Positions 1 to 8,485 of a stretch of DNA of 32,818 nucleotides are shown here, piece after piece; position 1 is the stretch's first letter; the number at the start of each line of letters is the position of its first letter. The DNA lies in the NCBI GenBank assembly GCA_019232935.1, contig JAFAMZ010000128.1, positions 1-32,818 of the forward strand, in the 5' to 3' direction. The notes below the pieces were generated by a model that saw nothing but the letters and a program-made list of their open reading frames with translations, did no database searches and was not told the DNA's origin. This DNA is from Silvibacterium sp. (lineage in GTDB: Bacteria; Acidobacteriota; Terriglobia; Terriglobales; Acidobacteriaceae). The position numbers and the translations under genes were made by a program.

Positions 1-2756
1 TCGCCAACCGCCATCACAATCACGTTCTCCGGATGAATGTAGTCGATTGCGGTCTTCTCCACCTCGTCGGGCGTGAGCTTCAGATACTCGCCCGGAAGTT
101 TCTGGTAGTAGTCAAGCGGCAGGTTATACGTAAACAGGTCGCTCATCCGCTGCGTGGTAGCGGCGACCGTCTCGAAGTGGCCCGGTAAGGAAAGCAGCCG
201 GTTATCGGTCGCCAGCTTGAGCTCCGCCGCAGTGGGTGGATCGGTACGGATGCGGTTCAGCTCGGAAAACAGCTCCTTGGCTGCCGGAGCCGTCACGTCT
301 GTCCGCACCTGCGCGCCGGCGAAGAAGGGACCACCATTGCGGTAGAAGAAGAAACCCGAAAATCCGCCGTAGGTGTACCCGTTTTTCTCGCGCAGGTTCA
401 TGTTGATGCGGCTCGAGAAGAGTCCGCCGAGCACGCTGTTCATGACGTTGATCGCCGGATAGTCCTTCGAAGCGCGCGGTGGTCCCTGGCCGAACGCAAC
501 CAGCGTGGTCTGCGGAGCGCCGGGCTTATCCACGATCACTACCTTGCGCGTTGGCTGCGGAGGCGGCGCAAGCAGTTGTACATGGACCGGCTTTGCGGTC
601 TGCGGCCACGTCCCGAAGTATCTTTCGGCCAGCTTCTGCGCCTCGGCCTTTGTAACGTCTCCGGCGATAACCAATGCTGCCGTTTGCGGCGCATACTGCG
701 TAGACCAGAAGTCAGACAGTTCATCCCGAGTGGTTGCCTTCACGGCTTCAGTGGTTCCGATGTTCTGGTATCCATACGGATAATCCCCGTAAAGCACCTT
801 CATGCCGACGCGGAGGGTTGCTGCGAACGGCTCATCGGCTTCCTGCAGGATCGCCGTCAGCTGCTGCTTTCGGATTCGCTCTACCTCGGAAGCCGGAAAT
901 GCGGGATGCAGCGTTACGTCGGATAGCAATGTCATCGCAGCATCCACGCTGTTGCTCAACGAGGCCACGTGAATTTCCGCGCCGTCCATCGTCGCCTCGG
1001 ACGCAAGCGTCGCCCCGATGCTGGCGGTATCGTCCGCAATCTGGGTCGCTGAGCGATCGCTCGTGCCCTCGGTCAGCATCCGTGCTGTGAATGCCGCGAG
1101 ACCCGCTTTCCCTCCAGGATTCGCATAGCTGCCTGCAAGGTTAGTCAGCGTAGCGCTGAAGACTGGTAGAGCATGCTCCTCAACCAGATAGACCTTCAGC
1201 TCGTTGGCCAGCGTGAAGGTATCCGGGACCGGCAGATGCAGCTCCGGCTGCGGACCCGGAGCCGGTGGTGTCCTCCGCCACTCCTGCGATGCCTCAAACT
1301 CAGCCGTGTAGGGATTCTTCACCTGCACGTTGGCGTCGGTATTCGCGGGGCTGCGCGGCACATCTTCGGTGACCTTCTTGCCCGGCACTGTGACGACCAC
1401 GACCCGCTGGGAATTTGCGAAATAATCCTGGCCAACCTTCCTGATCGAAGCGGCGGTTGCATTCTGGAAGCGGGCAATATCCTGCCGCAAATAGTCCGGA
1501 GTGCCCAGGTACTGGTTGTAGCGATCCATCGTATCGGCGATGCCGCCAAAACCGCCCAGCCGTTGCAGGCCTGAGATTTTGTTCGTCAGAATTATGTTCC
1601 GCGCCTCAGCCACTTCGGCTTCTGATGGCCCCGCGCTGCGCAGGGCTTCGATCTGCTCATCGATCGCGGCCTGAAGGTCCTCTACCTTCACTCCCGGCCT
1701 CGCAATCACATCGCATTGCGTTACCGAAGCCAGCGCGAGCGAGTTGTTCTCGCATTGGACTGATTGTGCAATCTGCCGTTCGTAAACCAGCTTGCGGTAT
1801 AGGCGGCTCGTTTTTCCACGTCCCAGGATTGCTACAAAAAGATCGGTCTCCGCGTTTCCCGGCTTGTAGGCCTGCGGAGTCAGCCAGGCCAGCGACACCC
1901 GGGGCAGCTGCACTGTATCCGTGATGGTGACGCGCCTTTCAGATGTGATGGACGGAGTTATCACCGTCACCGCGTCGACTGCCGGACCCGCTGGGATCGG
2001 TCCGAAATATTTCTCCAGCAAAGTTCGCAACTTCGCCGGGTCGAAATCGCCGGCAATCGCGATGCTTGCATTGTTCGGTGTGTAGTAGTGCTGGAAGAAG
2101 TCGCGAACGTCATTCAGGCGCGCCGCCTCCACATCCGCGTGAGAACCAATCACTGCCCCTCGGTAGGGGTGGCCCTTCGGGAAGAGCTGATGATAAGTCT
2201 CCTCGTCAGCCAGATCGTAGGGCTGGCCCTCGTCCTGCCTCAGCTCGTTGCGAACCACGTCACGCTGATTGGTCAGGCGGGCCCTGTCCAGTGTCTCCAG
2301 CAGAAAGCCCATCCGATCGCTCTCGAGCCACAGTGCCAGCTCAAGCTGATTGCTGGGCAAGGTCTCGAAGTAGTTGGTCCGGTCGAAGTCCGTGGTGCCG
2401 TTGATATCCGTCGCCCCGGCGCCTTCTACATAGCGGATATGCGCCTTCTCGCCTACATGTTCCGAGCCTTCGAACATCATGTGTTCGAACAGGTGCGCGA
2501 ACCCTGTTCGCCCCTGCTTCTCATTCACCGGTCCCACGTGATACCACACATCCACCGCGACCAGAGGCAGCTTGTGGTCCTCGTAGGTCAGCACCTCCAA
2601 TCCGTTGGACAGCTTATATTTTTCGACCTTCAGTTCCGGAACCTTGAGGGGCTTGCTCGGGGGCAGACTCGCGGAATTCGCGGCTGAGCACAAAAGTGTA
2701 AGACCTGATCCAACGCACATAAGCGGCAGCAGCCGAAAAGGCAGGGAAGTTCTCAT
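1..2756 (-). CDS. M16 family zinc metallopeptidase (two-domain, insulinase/pitrilysin-like), C-terminus beyond left edge
   Basis: Hand translation of the minus strand from ATG at 2756 gives MRTSLPFRLLPLMCVGSGLTLL(signal)...VDVWYHVGPVNEKQGRTGFAHLFEHMMFEGS with the inverted zinc motif HxxEH, followed by a second M16-like repeat (TLTNLAGSYANPGGKAGLAAFTARMLTEGT). The frame stays open to position 1, so it is absent from the ORF track. Confidence 0.93.
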   Translation of the reverse strand, partial: MRTSLPFRLLPLMCVGSGLTLLCSAANSASLPPSKPLKVPELKVEKYKLSNGLEVLTYEDHKLPLVAVDVWYHVGPVNEKQGRTGFAHLFEHMMFEGSEHVGEKAHIRYVEGAGATDINGTTDFDRTNYFETLPSNQLELALWLESDRMGFLLETLDRARLTNQRDVVRNELRQDEGQPYDLADEETYHQLFPKGHPYRGAVIGSHADVEAARLNDVRDFFQHYYTPNNASIAIAGDFDPAKLRTLLEKYFGPIPAGPAVDAVTVITPSITSERRVTITDTVQLPRVSLAWLTPQAYKPGNAETDLFVAILGRGKTSRLYRKLVYERQIAQSVQCENNSLALASVTQCDVIARPGVKVEDLQAAIDEQIEALRSAGPSEAEVAEARNIILTNKISGLQRLGGFGGIADTMDRYNQYLGTPDYLRQDIARFQNATAASIRKVGQDYFANSQRVVVVTVPGKKVTEDVPRSPANTDANVQVKNPYTAEFEASQEWRRTPPAPGPQPELHLPVPDTFTLANELKVYLVEEHALPVFSATLTNLAGSYANPGGKAGLAAFTARMLTEGTSDRSATQIADDTASIGATLASEATMDGAEIHVASLSNSVDAAMTLLSDVTLHPAFPASEVERIRKQQLTAILQEADEPFAATLRVGMKVLYGDYPYGYQNIGTTEAVKATTRDELSDFWSTQYAPQTAALVIAGDVTKAEAQKLAERYFGTWPQTAKPVHVQLLAPPPQPTRKVVIVDKPGAPQTTLVAFGQGPPRASKDYPAINVMNSVLGGLFSSRINMNLREKNGYTYGGFSGFFFYRNGGPFFAGAQVRTDVTAPAAKELFSELNRIRTDPPTAAELKLATDNRLLSLPGHFETVAATTQRMSDLFTYNLPLDYYQKLPGEYLKLTPDEVEKTAIDYIHPENVIVMAVG

Positions 2757-2908
2757 TGATCCAATTCTCCTGAGAGCCAGCCGGGCAACATCCAGCCTGG
2801 TAGGGCGTCACGCAAATCATATACGGTACTTCGGGCCACGCTGTTCATCTCATAGCGACCTTGTCCCTCTTGCACCCGGCTTAGAGCGTCCGATAAAGTT
2901 GACGCGCA

Positions 2909-4699
2909 GTGCTGAATCTCAAGACGCTCAACGATATCCTGTCCGTCATCGCCGCCTCGAACCGCGAGCGCGCCGTCCTCGCGCAGGACGCATCCGGCTC
3001 ATGGAATCCTATTTCCGGCGCCCAGATCTACCAGCGCGTCCGCTCGGTCGCTGAGGCCTTGATCTCCTGGGGAATCCAGAAGGGCGACCGCATCGCGATT
3101 CTCAGCGAGAACCGCTGGGAGTGGGCCGTCACCGATTTTGCCACTCTCGCCCTCGGCGCGGTTGACGTGCCCATCTACCCGACTCTGACTGCCGAGCAGA
3201 CCGGGTGCCTGCTTGCCGACTCCAGGTCCCGCATTGCCGTGGTCTCCACCCGCACCCAATACGAAAAGGTTGCGCAGCGGCGCAGGCACACCGGCATTGA
3301 GCGCATCGTCCTTATGGATGAATCAGAAACGGAAGATGCCGTAAGCTTCTCATCTCTCATCCACGGCGCCGATGCGCGCGGGACTGCGCGCGACAGCGGC
3401 TTCGACCGCCTCGCCTGCGGTATCCATCCCGACGACCTCGCCACCCTGATCTATACCTCCGGCACAACGGGGGAGCCCAAGGGAGTGATGCTCACTCACG
3501 GCAACATCGCGTCAAACATCAACTATTCGACAAACGGCTTCGGGATGTCCCAATCCGACATTTGCATCTCGTTCCTGCCGCTTTCGCATATTACGGCACG
3601 CCATCTCGATTACGCCCTTTACGCGCAAAACGTGACAATCGCCTACTGCTCCGCGTTTGACAAACTCCCTGCGGCCATGACTGCCGTTCGTCCCACCGTC
3701 TTTGTTGCTGTGCCGCGGGTCTACGAGAAGGTCCGCGAAGAAGCTGAACGGCGCGCAACACCCTCGCCTGTCAAGAGCCGGATCTTCCGCTGGGCCATTG
3801 CGACCGGGACCAGGCACAGAAAAGACGTCGCGCAGGGGCGCACCCCGAGTTCTCTCAGCTGGAAGCTCGCCAGCGCGCTCGTCTACAGGAAAATCGCTCA
3901 GGCCTTCGGAGGCCGCGTCCGCTGCTTCATCTCCGGGGGAGCGCCACTTGGGCTCGACACCGCAAACTGGTACGCCGGAATAGGCCTCCGCATACTAGAA
4001 GGTTATGGACTCACTGAGACATCGCCGGTGATCGCCATCAACAGCCCGAAGCAAGGCCGAATGGGCTCCGTCGGAAGACCTTTGCCGAATGTAAGTTGCC
4101 GTATTGCCGAAGACGGCGAACTGCTGGTTTCCGGGCCAAGCATTTTCCATGGATATTGGAAGCAGCCGGCGCATGCCCCCGAATTTTTCGACGAACAGGG
4201 ATACTTCCGTACAGGAGACATCGCGCACCTCGACTCTGACGGATTCCTCTACATCACTGATCGCAAGAAGGAACTGCTCAAGACCTCTGGGGGCAAACTC
4301 ATCGCGCCGGCTCCGATCGAGAACAAGCTCAAGGCTGATCCGCTCATCGCGCAGGTTGCCCTGGTGGGCGACCGTCATAAGTTTGCTTCGGCACTGATCG
4401 TCCCGCAATTCGCGATCCTGGAAGCCTGGTCCTCGCAGCAGGGAATCAGCGCCCCGACTCGCCGCGAGCTTGTCGCGGACCCTCGTGTGGTTGCGCGATA
4501 CCAGAGCATCATTGAGCGCGTCAACGAGTCCTTGGCCAACTTCGAAACCATAAAACGCTTCCATCTGGTTCCCGACGAGTGGACGCTCGACTCCGGCGAG
4601 CTTACTCCCAGCCTTAAGCTCAAGCGCCGCGTGATTGCCCAGAAGTATGCTCCCGAGATTGCGGCCCTCTACGCCGACGAAGCCGTGGCGCATCGATAA
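2909..4699 (+). CDS. Long-chain fatty acid--CoA ligase (AMP-forming, FAA1-like)
   Basis: 596 aa ORF (GTG start) with the AMP-binding signature LIYTSGTTGEPKGVMLTHGN, plus LEGYGLTETSPVIAIN and YFRTGDIAHLDSDGFLYITDRKKELLKTSGGK. Confidence 0.96.
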   Translation: MLNLKTLNDILSVIAASNRERAVLAQDASGSWNPISGAQIYQRVRSVAEALISWGIQKGDRIAILSENRWEWAVTDFATLALGAVDVPIYPTLTAEQTGCLLADSRSRIAVVSTRTQYEKVAQRRRHTGIERIVLMDESETEDAVSFSSLIHGADARGTARDSGFDRLACGIHPDDLATLIYTSGTTGEPKGVMLTHGNIASNINYSTNGFGMSQSDICISFLPLSHITARHLDYALYAQNVTIAYCSAFDKLPAAMTAVRPTVFVAVPRVYEKVREEAERRATPSPVKSRIFRWAIATGTRHRKDVAQGRTPSSLSWKLASALVYRKIAQAFGGRVRCFISGGAPLGLDTANWYAGIGLRILEGYGLTETSPVIAINSPKQGRMGSVGRPLPNVSCRIAEDGELLVSGPSIFHGYWKQPAHAPEFFDEQGYFRTGDIAHLDSDGFLYITDRKKELLKTSGGKLIAPAPIENKLKADPLIAQVALVGDRHKFASALIVPQFAILEAWSSQQGISAPTRRELVADPRVVARYQSIIERVNESLANFETIKRFHLVPDEWTLDSGELTPSLKLKRRVIAQKYAPEIAALYADEAVAHR

Positions 4700-4702
4700 C
4701 CC

Positions 4703-5142
4703 ATGCGCGAACCATCATGGCAGACTGAGTGCTCCGTCGAAACCTCTGCCCCGCTGGAGTTCGCATGGAACTTCATGAGTAACGTAGCGAACTGGAACGA
4801 TCCTCCCGCGCAGTTTTTTCTCAACGGGCCGTTCGCGAATGGATCGCCCGGTACGACCGAAATGCCGGGACAGCCTCTCCAACATTGGTGGCTTCGCGAG
4901 GTGCTCTCGATGGAGTCTTATACCATCGAATTTCCGCTCGACCGCGCAGTCATGTTTTCAAGTGGACCTTTGTCGCGTCTCCGAATGGTCGCGCGCGGCT
5001 TACGCAGCAGATCGTTCTTGAAGGCGAGAACGCCGCGAGCTATCTGACTCCAATACAGCAGAGTTTTGCGGTCTCACTCCGGCCCGGCATGGAAAGGATC
5101 ACCGCTGCGATCGAGGCTGCATTTTCTCGCTCACTTCCATGA
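4703..5142 (+). pseudogene. SRPBCC (polyketide cyclase/START-like) family protein interrupted by an apparent 1-nt frameshift near 4955-4958
   Basis: Frame 4703..5047 gives MREPSWQTECSVETSAPLEFAWNFMSNVANWNDPP...WWLREVLSMESYTIEFPLDRAVMF. The continuation FKWTFVASPNGRARLTQQIVLEGENAASYL...MERITAAIEAAFSRSLP lies in the -1 frame (ORF 4885..5142). One extra T in the TTTT run would join them. Confidence 0.7.
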
Positions 5143-5191
5143 AATTCTTCAAACGTTAAAATTCGTTTTCCACGGGTATCCGGCCGGACGG

Positions 5192-5197
5192 TATACT
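5192..5197 (+). promoter_or_regulatory. Candidate -10 box (TATACT) for the cold-shock gene, with TTTCCA at 5168-5173 as a weak -35
   Basis: TATACT matches TATAAT at 5/6; spacer 18 bp. It implies a 5' leader of roughly 115 nt before the ATG at 5319. Confidence 0.45.
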
Positions 5198-5318
5198 TAA
5201 GATACGCTCGTAGTTGAGTGGGTTAAACGCCGTATGTAATGCCTCAGAGCACTGCTTGCCGCCACACCTTCCTCGAAAGACTCAAGCGAATCAAAATCAG
5301 CAAAAGGAAACACCAATC

Positions 5319-5522
5319 ATGGAACAGGGTATTGTCAAGTGGTTCAATGACGCCAAGGGGTTTGGCTTCATCACTCGCGACAGCAACAACGAGGACGTCT
5401 TCGTTCATTTCTCGGCAATTAACACCAACGGCTTCCGCAGCCTCAAGGAAGCGCAGCGCGTTCAATTCAACGTCGTCCGCGGCCCCAAGGGTCTGCAAGC
5501 GGAGAACGTGCAGGCTATATAG
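5319..5522 (+). CDS. Cold-shock protein, CspA family
   Basis: [67 protein letters not shown] carries RNP1 (KGFGFI) and RNP2 (VFVHF). The ORF-track start at 5214 is too long; the internal ATG at 5319 follows AAAGGAAAC. Confidence 0.97.
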   Translation: MEQGIVKWFNDAKGFGFITRDSNNEDVFVHFSAINTNGFRSLKEAQRVQFNVVRGPKGLQAENVQAI

Positions 5523-5548
5523 CCTCGGCGCTGAATCAGGTTCCCATC

Positions 5549-5575
5549 GGGAGACCCTTCGCGGTCTCCCTTTCT
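5549..5575 (+). terminator. Rho-independent terminator of the cold-shock gene
   Basis: Perfect 8-bp stem GGGAGACC (5549-5556) / GGTCTCCC (5563-5570), 6-nt loop CTTCGC, then TTTCT. Confidence 0.8.
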
Positions 5576-5717
5576 GTCTATAGCCGGACACCTTTTCCCA
5601 TATTCGGACAGCCGGCCTCGCTGGTCTTTCGCTGAAGCAATCGTAAACCATTTTGTTTCAGTTGTTTATCGCTGCTGGGACATGGCCGGGGACGTGCTTT
5701 GGTTCAGATGAGCCGTT

Positions 5718-8168
5718 ATGCACAATATCCTGCAGGACCTCCGATTCGCCATCCGCCAACTGCGCAAGAGCCCGGGATTTGCCGTCACCGTCATATTGAC
5801 TCTCGCTCTCGGAATCGGCGCGACAACAGCCATATTCAGCCTCGTTCATGCTGTTCTCTTGCGTCCCCTTCCATTCCCTGAACCCGACCGGCTGGCAGAA
5901 ATGCAGCACCAGAGCCGCAGAACCGGCATAATCGCTCCGCAGAGCCTGAGCTATCCGGATTTCTTTGATTGGCGAGCGCAGAATCGCTCTTTCAGCGCAA
6001 TGGCTTCGTTTCGTGACGGCATGAACACGCTGACGAACGCCGGGACGGCGCAAATCCTCGAGAGCGAGACCGTTTCCTCCGATTTCTTCCGCGTCCTCGG
6101 GGTCCATCCCGCGCTCGGACGCGATTTTCTGCCCGACGATGAAAAAGCCGGGCACAACGCTGCCATGCTCAGCTATCAGCTCTGGCAGAGCGTTTTCGGA
6201 GGCCGCCCGCAGATTGTGGGTCAGAGCATTACCCTCGACGGTTATGCATACACCGTTGCGGGAGCAATGCCGGCAGGCTTCAACTTCCCCTATAAAAATC
6301 CGGGGCCGCAACTCTGGATCAGCGCTGCGGCCGACGCCTTCGACCCGGATGGCGATACGCCTCTTACAGCGCAGCGCGGCGCTCACATGCTCGATGTAAT
6401 CGGGAGGCTTAAGCCGGGCATCACACCCGACCAGGCGCGGGCCGACCTCAGTCACATTGACAGCAATCTCGCAGCACAATATCCGGACTCGAACAAATTT
6501 TTCAGCTCCGCTCAGGTCAAGCCAGAGCTCGATGCGGTCATTGGAGATTCACGCCCCGCCCTGCGCATTCTGTTCGCCGCAGTTTCTCTCGTGCTGCTGA
6601 TTGCGTGCGCCAATGTCGCGGGGCTGCTTCTGGCCCGGGCATCGGGCCGCCGGGGGGAAATAGCGGTCCGCTCGGCTATGGGGGCGGGCCGCGCCGAGAT
6701 TGTCCGCCAGGTGCTCGTCGAATCTTTGCTCTTGTCATTTCTTGGAGGCGCGCTCGGGCTGGCGCTCTCCACCATCTTCCTTCAGGGGATGCTGCGCTTT
6801 GTCCCGCAGAATCTTCCACGGCTCGACAGCATCTCCGTTGACTCCACCGTTCTCGGGTTCGCGGTGCTCACCTCGATCGTCACAGGCCTCGTCTTCGGTG
6901 TCGCGCCGGCAGTGCGCATGTCGCGCCAGGATCTTTCGACCAGCCTGCGTGACGGCGCACGCACGATGACCGCCGGGCGTGCCCAGCATCGCCTGCACAG
7001 TGTCCTGGTGATTTCCGAGACAGCGCTCGGCCTTGTCCTCCTGATTGCCTCGGGACTCTTCATCCGCAGCTTCGTACACATTTTGTCGGTCGATCCCGGT
7101 TTCGACCGCCGCAATGTGCTTACCGCGGACCTCAGTTATCCCTCCGGCAAGGGATACGCCAATAATGTTGCCCGGTTCTACGACCAGCTCCTTCCCAAAG
7201 TTGCAGCCCTCCCAGGAGTAAAGTCCGCCGCTGCGGGATGGCCCTTGCCCTTCTCCGGCGATAACATCGGTGTCACCTTCGATATCGAGGGCCGCCCGAC
7301 CGCCAAGGGAGACGAGCCTGCCTCCGATGTGCGCATCGTCACCCCGAATTTCTTCAACACGCTGCGCATTCCTGTCCTGCGCGGACGCGACTTCGCCTCC
7401 ACCGACACCGGCACATCTACCCCAGTGGTGATTGTGAGCGAGAGCTGGGCAAAGAAATTCTTTCCTGGCGAAGACCCCATCGGCAAGCACATCGAGCCGG
7501 GCTTGAGCGATGGTGTTCACCAGAAGGCGATGCGTGAGATTGTCGGAGTCGTGGGCGACATCAAGCAGCGCAGCCTTGTGAAAGATGCGCGCCCGACTTT
7601 CTACCTCCCGGTTGAACAGTGCGGCATCAGCACGCCCACGCTCGTGCTGCGCACTGCGGGCGATCCCGCTGCTCTTGCCACGCCAGTTCGGATGCTCGTG
7701 AGCTCGGTAAATCGCGAGGTTCCGGTCTACCACGTCCACACTCTGGAGGACATGCTGTCGGAGGCTGCCTCCGCCCCGCGCTTCACCACGCTGCTTCTGT
7801 CTTTCTTCGCCGCAATGGCCTTGCTGCTGTCCGCCGTAGGATTGTATGGAGTCCTGTCCTATATGGTCGCGCAACGCACCAACGAGATGGGGCTGCGCAT
7901 GGCACTTGGAGCGCAGAGGCGCGATCTGCTGGCTCTGATCCTCAGGCGAGGGCTGGTCCTTGCCGGGATCGGAGGCGCGCTCGGACTCGCCGCTTCCGCG
8001 CTCTTAACTCGGCTTGTCGCGAGCCAGCTATACAGGATAGGCGCATTCGACCCCCTCACCTGGATTGGGGTCACAGCGCTGCTCGCAGGGGTGTCTGTTG
8101 TGGCGAGCCTCTCGCCGGCCTGGCGCGCTTCGCGTGTCGATCCTATGAAGACGCTCAGGGAGCAATGA
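5718..8168 (+). CDS. ABC transporter permease of the ADOP (acidobacterial duplicated orphan permease) family, MacB/FtsX-like
   Basis: 816 aa. N-terminus MHNILQDLRFAIRQLRKSPGFAVTVILTLALGIGATTAIFSLVHAVLLRPLPFPEPDRL is typical of ADOP. Two FtsX-like blocks; C-terminal SYMVAQRTNEMGLRMALGAQRRDLLALILRRGLVLAGIG...WRASRVDPMKTLREQ. Confidence 0.96.
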   Translation: MHNILQDLRFAIRQLRKSPGFAVTVILTLALGIGATTAIFSLVHAVLLRPLPFPEPDRLAEMQHQSRRTGIIAPQSLSYPDFFDWRAQNRSFSAMASFRDGMNTLTNAGTAQILESETVSSDFFRVLGVHPALGRDFLPDDEKAGHNAAMLSYQLWQSVFGGRPQIVGQSITLDGYAYTVAGAMPAGFNFPYKNPGPQLWISAAADAFDPDGDTPLTAQRGAHMLDVIGRLKPGITPDQARADLSHIDSNLAAQYPDSNKFFSSAQVKPELDAVIGDSRPALRILFAAVSLVLLIACANVAGLLLARASGRRGEIAVRSAMGAGRAEIVRQVLVESLLLSFLGGALGLALSTIFLQGMLRFVPQNLPRLDSISVDSTVLGFAVLTSIVTGLVFGVAPAVRMSRQDLSTSLRDGARTMTAGRAQHRLHSVLVISETALGLVLLIASGLFIRSFVHILSVDPGFDRRNVLTADLSYPSGKGYANNVARFYDQLLPKVAALPGVKSAAAGWPLPFSGDNIGVTFDIEGRPTAKGDEPASDVRIVTPNFFNTLRIPVLRGRDFASTDTGTSTPVVIVSESWAKKFFPGEDPIGKHIEPGLSDGVHQKAMREIVGVVGDIKQRSLVKDARPTFYLPVEQCGISTPTLVLRTAGDPAALATPVRMLVSSVNREVPVYHVHTLEDMLSEAASAPRFTTLLLSFFAAMALLLSAVGLYGVLSYMVAQRTNEMGLRMALGAQRRDLLALILRRGLVLAGIGGALGLAASALLTRLVASQLYRIGAFDPLTWIGVTALLAGVSVVASLSPAWRASRVDPMKTLREQ

Positions 8169-8485
8169 AAAACGTTTTCAGGCAGTCAAAATGATTTCGC
8201 CCCCGCTATTATCCAAATCGTCAAATGGTTAGCTCCTTTGATGCCTTTCCGTGCATCAGAGTGCTCGGACGTAGTACAACATCCTGTTGCCCTGAAAGCA
8301 CGTAGCTCGTTCGGGAGGCAATATGGCAGCACCCTGATCCGCTATAGGCGCCGATGCATTCTGGTCACAGTTCCTACCGGTGTATGGGACGGGGCGGCGC
8401 AACTCTCAAACATTTGAAATCCGAAAACGATGGGAGGCCGAATCGATGGCCGCCCACAAACTTTGGCACCTTTTTTGGAGGCAGT

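Noticed and set aside
2088-2687. 199-aa plus-strand ORF in the M16 peptidase region
   Set aside because: Antisense to the HxxEH-containing peptidase frame, which is absent from the ORF track only because it runs off the window edge.
3995-4693. 232-aa minus-strand ORF antisense to acyl-CoA synthetase
   Set aside because: Shadow of a well-conserved gene; no domain seen.
5658-6479. 273-aa minus-strand ORF across the ADOP N-terminus
   Set aside because: Antisense to the diagnostic ADOP N-terminus; no homology-like motifs.
6735-7874. 379-aa minus-strand ORF inside the ADOP permease
   Set aside because: Antisense shadow ORF of a well-supported GC-rich gene; composition is low-complexity and resembles no family.
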